Source: Primula veris (taxonomy: Eukaryota; Streptophyta; Magnoliopsida; Ericales; Primulaceae). Taken from it: a stretch of 64,000 nt of DNA. Under the pieces are notes generated by a model. It did not search any database and was not told the DNA's origin. It saw only the letters and a program-made list of their open reading frames with translations. The DNA is taken from assembly GCA_963682055.1 (NCBI GenBank), contig OY821744.1:30356967-30420966 (forward strand), given 5' to 3'. This document shows positions 23,683 to 32,314 of this stretch, piece by piece (position 1 is the stretch's first letter; each line of letters begins with the position of its first letter). Both the position numbers and the translations under genes were made by a program.

Positions 23683-26232
23683 CCACAGTTTCCGGTGTAC
23701 TGGGATTCGGTTAATAGCCCAAAATACGTTCTTTTTCTTCTTTTCTTTCTACCATCGAAGCGACGGGAAGATGATAGTTGCAATTGTTGTTCGAATTTCT
23801 ATTAACTATTTGTTTGTTTGGATTGCATGATACTTTAAATAAAAACATAGTGAATATCGTGATTGGGTTTGTGATATCAATAAAGGTTATGTTCCTGATT
23901 TTTTTTTAAAACTAGTGAGTACTTCCACTCTGTTATATCATAGGTGAATCTGAATAATTAATGGTGCATCTTTTGCTGGGCAATCTAGTACAATTTATGC
24001 CCCTTATAAAGGGTAAGGATATCAAATGGATTATTATGGCCGTTATTATGAAGCTTAATTGGATAACATTTTCTTGGTGGCGTGTGTTGTGGGTTACAAA
24101 TTAGAAGTGTCTATTTAGTTTTCAAGAGATTCATGTTTGAGCATATGCAAAAGTTTATGTCTAGGTTTGGGAATTTTTTTAACTACTTGGTGAACTATGA
24201 AAGAAAGGTGGTAAAAAGAAAGGTCATGGGAGAATTTATACATACAAAAGGAATTGGAAGAGTGTACCTCGAGTTTGCTGAGAATCTGAGATGTAATTCA
24301 AGTAGATGCTAGCCTTGTGTGATTAGCTCACGTCTTGTTCTAATAGAATAATTGGTTAAGTCCTTGCGTGATGATGGTTCTCAATGATGAGTAGGTATAA
24401 TTTTAGGTGGTTATAGAGAAAAATTGCTTCTTTTATTTGATTGGATAGTTTATAATGATATTGAAACTGATTAAATGGTATTTAGGCATTAGATTAAAGG
24501 ATGTATTCATTGAATTACGTAGGAAATATAAACCCTGGTCTGTTTATAGTTGTTGTTTGTATTTGTAGGGACATGTTAGGAATAAGACGTTTAAGCATAG
24601 AAGGAATTGGTTACCCGATGTTTCTGATTGGATGTTAACTAGGGAGAAACTTGTTTTCATTTTACAGCTATATTGAGAAATCGAAAACTGGAAGTTGGAT
24701 TTGTTTTACAAGTTATAAGGTTAGGGGTACATGAGTTTTCTACCATTGGTTAGAACATAAAGGATGCCGATTAATTGAAGTTTTATATTCTGGTTATATG
24801 TAATTTTGCGAGTTAGTCGAACCCCTGTTTGATATAGTTTTGTTACTTTTGTATACTTTAGTAGAGACCGTGTAGCTGGGCAGTTGTATATGACCAGAAA
24901 ATATTAAGGCATACGTGTATCAGTTTTCGGGCAAATTAGTACAGTTATGAAAGTCGGTTAAAATGGTCAGGATTGTCATCTGGATTGTTATACTAATACC
25001 CATTTTATAATTATTATTATTTTATCAGAGCGTGCAGCGGAAGCACGGGAAATAGAAATAGATGTTAAGGTAAAGGAGTCATTTCGTTTTATTGATGGAA
25101 CTTTCGCGATTCGGAGATAGTGTGAAAACTAAGATCTACTATTTTTTTATTTTTTTTAAATTCACTTGTGTTGGATAGATAGGAATTATTACACTAGGGA
25201 AAATAAAGAGCGGAGGTTAGCAGGTAACTGACTATGGAGATAAATTCAAGGGACGAAACCTTATCAGGGGAAGAATGCGACACCCATAGTTGTTGATACC
25301 TCGGTCATGAATTTATTTATTTGTTTGTTTGTTTTTATTTATTTTTTTTTTTTTTCTTCGCACAACACTGATATTGATTGTTAATCAACATTTTTGAGTA
25401 AATGTTTCACACATTTTAAGGAGTGGCATCTTTATCGATATAGGTTGATAACATAGTTTGAGTTATATAAGGAGCTGTTATCTAAAGACATTTTTGCATC
25501 TGGTATATATTCACCGAGACTTGAACTAAGGTTAACTTTCGGGACGAAACTTCTTTAAGTGGGAAAGAGTGTGAAATCCCGTATTTTAATTCTATTTTAT
25601 ATTTGCTATTAGTGTTATAATATGATCTTCTTGGGACTATTTTTGATATTATGGATAGATAGCGTTTGGTAATTGGCAATAAGTTAGGATTCATGTATTA
25701 AGATTATGTTATGCTATGGTAGTTAATTAAATGAGAAGACAGAGAGTTTTGTAATAGATGAGTTATTAGGACGCATAATTGGGACTTAAAGAGTTGGTCC
25801 TTTCATTTTTTTTTACAAGCTTATATATTCCCTGTATAAAATGTGTTCACCATAAAATCAGCACCATACCTCTGTGTGTGTATTTACATAAAAAGGCCGA
25901 ATTTTGAGTTTTGTAGACGTTGTGGAGTTGTTGAGGTAGAAGCATGTCATCTTAGTTGTTGAGCTAGAAGCATGTTATCTATGTTACATTATTGTCTTTT
26001 ATTTTATTAGTTATTGTTTTACATTATCGAGATACTTACGTATCTTTCGTTTACTTGAGTTATGGATGGAGGAGTTGTTATGAGTTGTGTACCCTGATTA
26101 TTTTATTTCTTAGATTATGACACGAATTGTACGTTTAAATTTTTATGGCCTTATTTATAAAAGTTTATAATTTCTGGGTATAGTTGTTTAGAGAGAAAAT
26201 TTCGGGACGAAATTCTTTTAAGGAGGGTTAGT
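23683..26232 (+). other. Central gypsy-composite segment: 3' region of a plus-strand element, no pol
   Basis: No supported gene. The right about 640 bp match, in reverse complement, the 3' untranslated region at 19809-20295 (shared GAGTTGTTGAGGTAGAAGCA and the pre-LTR motif). Three GGGACGAAA modules followed by purines and a TG...CCC start are seen: 25247-25290 (TGCGACACCC), 25536-25585 (TGTGAAATCCC) and 26199-26243 (TGTAACATCCC, the real LTR start). The left 1.6 kb (23683-25246) is unrecognised. A 76-codon ORF at 24082-24312 has no recognisable domain. Confidence 0.5.
26199..26232 (+). promoter_or_regulatory. Pre-LTR motif and polypurine tract of right gypsy LTR
   Basis: The palindromic ATTTCGGGACGAAAT (26199-26213) is followed by the tract AAGGAGGG and then the LTR start TGTAACATCCC at 26233. 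The tract primes plus-strand DNA synthesis in LTR elements. The same arrangement in reverse complement precedes the left LTR. Confidence 0.7.
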
Positions 26233-26630
26233 TGTAACATCCCGTATTTTTATAAATGGTTTTATTTATGATTTAATTTATCCAAAAACGTTTTATACAA
26301 AATTTTACCAAAAACCGGTCACTCGACTAATTTTTAGCCAAAAACCGAAACTCTTCCGAAAAACTTTATTTTAAAAACCTGTTATTAATTTTACTAATAA
26401 AAAGGACCCAATAGATTTGTTTCTAAAGATTTGTTATTTTTGAGTAGTAAAACAATATTTTTGGATTAAGAGTTAGCTTTTAGAACTTTGGGGACCAAAT
26501 AGTTCGCTTCCACAAACTATCTAAAAACAGTTTTTCTAAACCTAAAAAAATCAGCCCACTTTTCTTCAAAAATAAAAAGAAACAGTAAACCTAAAAACAA
26601 GAGAGAAAAGAGAGAAAAGAGAAGAAGAAA

Positions 26631-26732
26631 AAGAAGAAGAAGAAGAAGAAGAAGAAGAAGAAGAAGAAGAAGAAGAAGAAGAAGAAGAAGAAGAAGAAGA
26701 AGAAGAAGAAGAAGAAGAAGAAGAAGAAGAAG
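26631..26732 (+). repeat. (GAA)n microsatellite, about 34 units
   Basis: An almost pure AAG/GAA run in the right LTR. The corresponding tract is short and interrupted in the left LTR (about 19405-19440, CTT form) and in the LTR at 59904 (about 60280-60300), so the expansion is specific to this copy. Confidence 0.95.
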
Positions 26733-27473
26733 AGAAGCCACGTTAGCGGATTATTACCGGAATCATCTCCTCTACGCGTTAAAGTAACGGGGGTTATCCA
26801 TTGCGACTAGACGAGGGTGTGTGTTAGGATTTGGTTTTTCGTTTATTAGAAATTGGGGGTTTATGCCTTTTTATCTTAATTAAATTTATAAATTGTTAAT
26901 TTAGAATAGAACTACACTATAGAAATTTCTTAACGAACAGTTAATGTTATGACCTATACAGACTTGGTCATATATAATATGAACCGAACGCAAGGGTGAA
27001 TATTACTTGTAATTTTTGGTGAAATAGACAATCTGTTAATGGTTGGTATTGCTGCTTTCTATTTTTATTTTTATAATTATTTGAATGGGAGAAATTGATG
27101 AGTTAATTATATTAATTTCGGATTAATGAGACTATGGATGGGTTTGCATGTTTTATGCATTGATTATTGTGATTATATAATTATTGATGAAATTGGATAA
27201 ATTTATGTTGAATAATGGTGAATTGTAGTTTATGCATACAAGGTGTTTGTTAAAATGCCTGAAAGTGATTTTATGTCGTTATAGCGTTTGGCTAGTTGTG
27301 AATTTAGTACATGTGGTTGTGTGTTATGTTGTATTACGTTAAGTGACGTATGAGATGGTGTTATTTGAATAGTATAATATTATTGGCCGAGGCCTTAATA
27401 TTTATACGTATGAGATTGTGTTATTTGAATGATTTTATATTATTGGCCGTGGCCTTGTGATTTAGCTGTAGTG

Positions 27474-27842
27474 GCAATGGTCTCTGTCTCTCCCTAATTC
27501 CGGGGACAGAAGACGGCCGAGGGGATAGGGAATGACCTACCTTACGGACTGGGGTAGGTGGCGTGAGAGGTCCCAGTGTGCACTATATTTATTTTATTGT
27601 TAGCAATGGTCTATGTCTCTCCCTAATTCCGGGGGCATAAGACGGCCGAAGGGATAGGGAATGACTCGTCTTACGGACTGGGACGAGTGGCGTGAGAGGT
27701 CCAAGTGCGCACTATAAATCTACTTTTATGTTGCAATGGTCTCTGTCTCTCCCTAATTCCGGGGACAGAAGGCGGCCGAAGGGATAGGGAATGACCTACC
27801 TTACGGACTGGGGTAGGTGGCGTGAGAGGTCCATGTATGCTG
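27474..27842 (+). repeat. Three 129-bp hairpin-bearing repeats in right LTR
   Basis: Units start at 27474, 27603 and 27733. Stem 2: ACCTACC/GGTAGGT in unit 1 (27535-27541 with 27553-27559) and unit 3 (27794-27800 with 27812-27818); ACTCGTC/GACGAGT in unit 2 (27664-27670 with 27682-27688); the loop TTACGGACTGG is constant. Stem 1: TCTGTC/GACAGA in unit 1 (27483-27488 with 27505-27510) and TATGTC/GGCATA in unit 2 (27612-27617 with 27634-27639). Confidence 0.75.
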
Positions 27843-28355
27843 TTGATGTGTATTTAATTTATTTAATTTATCATAGTTGTAGAATGTCATTATCTTTCTT
27901 CTTATCCGTCGATTATCGTAGTTGTAGAATTTGTGAGCTCTTGCATTTATGAGATGGAGTGACGGTGTTGTGGTGCCGTCCCGTCTAGTTATGTGCGTGG
28001 GACTCACCGTTACAATTTTGTCATTCAGGTACATTATAGGTTGGCACATTTGGATAGGAGCTATCGCAATGCGTCACATGGGTTTGAGACTTTCGCTTTA
28101 TTTTTACTTAAAGAACTTTTGAGGTTGTAGCCTACGGGCAATTTACATTCGTTTATTTTCTTTATAAATTTGTCAAAACTATCTCGTCTTGTAGCCGCGT
28201 TTGGTAAACACTTTTATTTATTGTTTAATTATTCCTTTAAGCTCGCAAGTGTTTTCTTTTAAAAATTTCAATTTTGTACCAACAGGTTTCTATTTTCTTT
28301 TGTTTAAAAATGTCACGCCTCGATGTCCGTCTTTTATGGATTTTGGGGCGTGACA

Positions 28356-29672
28356 TGTACACGATCATCAAGATACCTGTTTGTCTTTTTTCATAGTATT
28401 TTCTTTCTGTGTGCATTTTTGCTGTATGTTGCTCTATCATGACAAAAGGAACGCCGCTTTTGTTCTTTCGTGGTTATTTCTTGTGTAAACTTTGATAGCT
28501 TTTCTTAATAGTTTGTTCTATTTTAACACCTAACATCTATATCCGTATTTATATCGTTGTAAATTTTTACTTGTAGCGATGAACCTTACTTCTTTGAATC
28601 TGATCTTGACATCTGGTTTTGACTCATAACTAGTTAGTTTTAAGGAAAAACCTGAGGCAGTGATTACATATTAGTTGCTGTGAGATTAACTGAAATTACC
28701 TCTAATAATTCTAGCTTTACCAATTATCATTAGCCATCTACTTCTAGATTGATTTTTTAACAGCTTTGGGATCTTTCTTACAGAAATTGTTGCACTGTAG
28801 TTTTGATGAAAAATCTGTAATCTCAGGATTATCATTAGATTTAATTAGTCAATATACATTGTGTAGCTATATATGAGCAAATTAATCATGGCTGATTGCC
28901 CAACAATGATGATGTGATTTTATTTAATTATTGCAACCAAAAAGTGTACAGAAGTAAGATAGGAAACCTATCATTATTGAGCTTGTTGTGCTTGTTGAAA
29001 GGTTACTAATAATACTTAAATTAATAAAAAATTGTAAAAAAAATGATAAGAATTAAAGTAAAAGAGGGTCCTTTCTTCACGTTTTGATGTCCCGATGGAC
29101 TTATATTTTATTCTTTTACTGGTTTCTAAGTCTACCAAAAGAAAAGTAAGGAATGAGAGAGCAAACTTATATTCCAGGAACATAATGTTTGGTTTGCTAG
29201 GTTATTATTCATTCTCTAACCTTAGTTTATAGATTTCATGTTTACTTTATGTGGATTGAGAACTTAGTACCAATTACTTGCACGTCACGTGGACTTATTT
29301 ATGGGTTAAGTTTGATTTACGTAATTGAATACAAGTCATAATAGTGATTTATAAGCCGGGTATAACAGGATAAGGGAAGAAAGGGATGCAATTTGAGCCA
29401 CATACCGGGGTGGCAGATGCCTCCGGTTGATTTTATTTACTTAATACACAATAGTTGTAAAATGATTAAACATGGTCGTTGTAACTTAGCCGATAAAGTT
29501 TATGGTTGTAACACCAATTGGCACGAGTTCAATACTTAATTACTGCCAAATCTATATTGTTTTTTTTTTTGTTTAAATAAAGCTACTATGTGCATAATCA
29601 ATAATATTAGGCTTGGTTTACTTTTATTTCATCAACTTATATAGTATATAACATTTTTTTTATAACAAATAT
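28356..29672. other. Unrecognised right end of U1, no gene seen
   Basis: AT-rich DNA, almost identical to 49360-50675 in U2. It contains short ORFs only and no recognisable domain. It starts with the second TGTAC of the gypsy target duplication. Confidence 0.5.
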
Positions 29673-30120
29673 GGCTCTTTTACTTTTAGATTCTCAACAT
29701 TCTATTGTGATATTAACTTTGCACCTTTGGTGCATTGGTTTTTAAGTGAGATTTTATTTTACATTGCATCTGAAATAAAGCTTTATTTAGTTTTCTTTCG
29801 ATATCTTTTAAATTGTTCAAACAATTAAAAAGATTGCTTATATTTTATAATAATCGTTTTATTTGAATTTCTACGAAATAAGTAACTGGTTTAAGGTTTT
29901 ATTCTTCGACATATAAACACAATGCCGAAAAAACGACTATGAACGTTTTGTTTATAATTTAAATAACTTATTTTAACGAAAACACTAGTAGAGTAGAGTT
30001 CTTTCGTTAAGATAAAACAAAAGTTCTGTTAGGACCAGATTTCTGGTCTAAATATTGTTTATTGTCTATTGGTTTTTCACTAAATAAATCCTAACTGTTG
30101 TTAAGAACTAAGACAGAATT

Positions 30121-30282
30121 GACAGGTTTCAAGTATCAGTTGCAACCTCAGTTGCAACCTACTAAGTCAATAGTGACAGGTTCCAAGTACCAGTTGCAAC
30201 CTCAGTTGCAACCTACTAAGTCAGTAGTAACAGGTCTCAAGTACTAGTTGCAACCTCAGTTGCAACCACAGTTCCAACCTGC
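30121..30282 (+). repeat. 54-bp tandem repeat x3 with GTTGCAAC pairs
   Basis: Units start at 30121, 30175 and 30229. Each has two GTTGCAAC palindromes 12 bp apart (30139, 30151; 30193, 30205; 30247, 30259). The same array lies in the 3' LTR at 39031-39192. One further copy of the palindrome is near the LTR end (31196-31203). Confidence 0.95.
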
Positions 30283-30824
30283 TACTCAGCAATATTCTGT
30301 CTAGTTCTGTGTATCTGCATAGCTGTTATTTATTAATTGTTAATTGATTCTACAGCATGCAGGATATATTCTCATATGATTCTAAAAGTTTAATATGCGT
30401 TTAAGTGAGAATATTAAAGTGGTAAGGAAAGATTTCCTAAAAGGTATAAAGAGATTAGTTATGTTTCCTTTAAATTTATAATTCTATATCTCCATTCTTA
30501 TACTAATCCTTATCACTTGTGTCAATATTTTGTTCCTTATCAATTCAGTATGATATGTTTAAAGATTGAATAAAATCAGGAGTTAATGTTTTACATGAAT
30601 ACCTAAAAGATATCTTTTCAAGATATGATCTTTTTATATGATTCCTAGCTATAGGACAATGCTAACTCCTACAATCAAGCTGGCTATTAAACAGGTATCA
30701 ACCAATGATGATTGGAGTCAATCAATGCTGAAGTATCACGCAATGCATGGGAAGATTGAAGCCAATCAACAAAGTCAAAAAGCAATCAAAAGATATTGAA
30801 GATTGAAGATTGTTTTTACTTGCT

Positions 30825-30830
30825 TATATA
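30825..30830 (+). promoter_or_regulatory. Candidate TATA box of Sirevirus LTR
   Basis: TATATA in the right half of the LTR, a position that would leave about 400 bp of R and U5. There is no direct evidence of the start site. Confidence 0.3.
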
Positions 30831-31249
30831 GTTGATAAGTTAGCTTGTAAATGTGTGTGTTCTAAATTATAAAGAACTTATTTTCTAGAGAGAATACACG
30901 TGAGCTTTAAAAGATAACAATGGTGGGATGCCATTGATTTATAATTGATAGTTATAGAGTAGGAGCAATATAGAGATAGGCAGAAAAACCTAGAGGGAGT
31001 CTAAGTGTTTTTCGTTAAGACTTGAGTCCTATATTGTAAGCTTTTTATAATATCATAATCTGGGTAAGTGCCCCGGAGACGTAGCCTAGTTAGGTGAACT
31101 CCGTTGTTAAATGTGCGTGTGATTTCATTTACGTACATTTAACTTTTTACAGTTCTGTCCATTTATATACTGGGTTCTAACTATAGTTGCAACCTCACTT
31201 AGAACCTAACTGCAAAACTGCAACTAGAACAGCGGATAGGAATTTCAAT

Positions 31250-31264
31250 TGGTATCAGAGCTTC
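31250..31264 (+). promoter_or_regulatory. Primer-binding site (initiator Met tRNA)
   Basis: TGGTATCAGAGC starts two bases after the 5' LTR end. This is the usual plant copia PBS, complementary to the 3' end of initiator methionine tRNA. Confidence 0.85.
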
Positions 31265-31306
31265 ACACTAGATCTTACTTAGTGTGGATCCTGTGTTCTA
31301 GTAACA

Positions 31307-32314
31307 ATGGACTTAATGAGGGAAGGAAACGCCTTCAACAAACCTCCATTGCTTGAAGGAGGAGTAAACTATGGAGTATGGAAAATTAGAATGAGGTCTT
31401 TCATCAAACAGCAGAATGAACATGCATGGAAGACTGTTATGTATGGATGGGAGGCTCCAACTACCATGGATAATGAAGGAGAACTGATTCTCTTACCTGA
31501 AGACAGATGGTCTGCTGAAGAAGACAGAAAATCAAGTGCCAACTCAACAGCCATAAACTTGATTTTTGCTGGTGTAACTCTCAGCATATTCAGGTATATC
31601 TCTCATTGTGAAACAGCTAAAGAAGCATGGGATATTTTGCAAGTTACTTTTGAAGGAACCACTAAAGTAAAAGCTTTCAAACTTCAACAGTTAACTACCC
31701 AATTTGAGAACTTAAGAATGGAGGAAGATGAAAACATTGAACAATTTAATGGTAGAATCTGCCACATTGCTCATCAAGCTGGAACCTTAGGTGAAAAATA
31801 CAGTAATGCTAAACTTGTTAAGAAAACTCTTAGGTCACTCCCAGAAAGGTTTGAAATTAAGGTCACAGCTATTGAAGAATCAACTGACTTAGATAATCTT
31901 AAACTTGAAGAACTCATAGGAAATCTAAGTACTCATGAACTGAAATTCTTCAAACATAAAAGACCAGAAAAGGGAATAGCATTTCAAGCTAAGAAATCTG
32001 AATCTAATGCCTGTGATAAAATGAGTGATGAAGAACAACTAGCTTTCTTTGCAAAAAAGGTGTACAAGAAGTTTTATAAGAAAAAGGAGGATGATACTGG
32101 TTCATCTAAAAACTTTCAGAAAAAGGATAACCAGTTTAAGACAGAGTCTAGGTTCAATAATAACTCTACAGGAAAGTGGAATTCCAAAGAAAAGGATAAC
32201 AAAGAATACAAACCTAAAGAGATTCAGTGTAGAGAATGTAGAGGTTTTGGTCATATTCAGGCTGAGTGTGCAAACACTTTAAAAAAACAAAAATGCTTAT
32301 ATAACCACTCATAG
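31307..32314 (+). CDS. gag: Sirevirus gag (335 aa)
   Basis: Begins with the ATG 60 bp after the LTR. Residues 12-55 form a DUF4219-like start (PPLLEGGVNYGVWKIRM). Residues about 100-225 form a UBN2-type capsid region (AKEAWDILQVTFEGTTKVK, KKTLRSLPERFEIKVTAIEE). Near residue 305-320 is one CCHC zinc knuckle (CRECRGFGHIQAEC). Gag forms the particle and binds genomic RNA. The frame ends at TAG 32312-32314, shortly after a run of seven A at 32281-32287. The pol frame, one base on, is open from 32283 and continues the acidic S/D/E-rich stretch expected after the knuckle, so a +1 shift is needed to make gag-pol. This may be a one-base insertion in the A-run, a sequencing error or programmed shifting. 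Confidence 0.92.
   Translation: MDLMREGNAFNKPPLLEGGVNYGVWKIRMRSFIKQQNEHAWKTVMYGWEAPTTMDNEGELILLPEDRWSAEEDRKSSANSTAINLIFAGVTLSIFRYISHCETAKEAWDILQVTFEGTTKVKAFKLQQLTTQFENLRMEEDENIEQFNGRICHIAHQAGTLGEKYSNAKLVKKTLRSLPERFEIKVTAIEESTDLDNLKLEELIGNLSTHELKFFKHKRPEKGIAFQAKKSESNACDKMSDEEQLAFFAKKVYKKFYKKKEDDTGSSKNFQKKDNQFKTESRFNNNSTGKWNSKEKDNKEYKPKEIQCRECRGFGHIQAECANTLKKQKCLYNHS

Larger units (their letters stand above)
17818..28355 (-). mobile_element. Ty3/gypsy composite with inverted LTRs
   Basis: The insertion is bounded by TGTCACGCCCC on the left and GGGGCGTGACA on the right, with the 5-bp duplication TGTAC at 17813-17817 and 28356-28360. U2 has the uninterrupted site (single TGTAC at 49360-49364). 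The left LTR (17818-19808) reads on the minus strand, the right LTR (26233-28355) on the plus strand. Each is preceded on its own strand by the polypurine tract AAGGAGGG, so both halves are 3' ends facing outward. Between them lie a minus-strand pol (20296-23682) and 2.5 kb without pol (23683-26232). Gag, a PBS and a normal 5' LTR are absent. Pol and the C-terminal region suggest a Tekay/Del-type chromovirus (inference). Confidence 0.85.
26233..28355 (+). repeat. Right gypsy LTR (2123 bp, plus orientation)
   Basis: Runs TGTAACATCCCG...GGGGCGTGACA on the plus strand, inverted relative to the left LTR. It contains an expanded (GAA)n tract (26631-26732), two 47-bp-type repeats (about 27345-27468) and three 129-bp hairpin repeats (27474-27842). 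By eye it differs from the left LTR at many sites and several indels, far more than expected for two LTRs made from one RNA. Confidence 0.85.
1..29672 (+). repeat. Macro-tandem unit U1 (first of three)
   Basis: Position 1 aligns with 29673 and 50676, and the order of elements that follows is the same in all three units. U1 holds a 10.5-kb gypsy insertion (17818-28355) and two extra copies of a 4174-bp module. Without these it is about 10.8 kb, close to U2 without its copia insertion (about 10.9 kb). The start is set by the window edge, so the array may continue upstream. Read directly by aligning the three copies; the unit limits are a convention. Confidence 0.85.
30027..31247 (+). repeat. 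5' LTR of Sirevirus element (1221 bp)
   Basis: Same length as the 3' LTR (38937-40157, offset 8910). I see three substitutions (near 30784, 31071 and 31193) and no indel. It contains a 54-bp tandem repeat three times (30121-30282) carrying pairs of GTTGCAAC. Confidence 0.95.

Noticed and set aside
24082..24312. 76-codon plus-strand ORF in the gypsy centre
   Set aside because: No domain, low-complexity composition, no support from a paralogous copy.
26517..26741. ORF rich in leucine on the minus strand
   Set aside because: It is only the translation of the (GAA)n microsatellite.
26233..28355. Right gypsy LTR as an independent solo LTR
   Set aside because: A solo LTR would have its own 5-bp duplication on both sides. 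The left side is the polypurine tract of an internal region, and the right side shares TGTAC with the far left LTR.
30121..30282. Regular 54-bp repeats as a CRISPR-like array
   Set aside because: The repeats are tandem with no distinct spacers and lie in a plant LTR, with an identical array in the second LTR.
31250..31264. Possible tRNA gene fragment
   Set aside because: It is the primer-binding site, complementary only to the tRNA 3' end, directly after the LTR.
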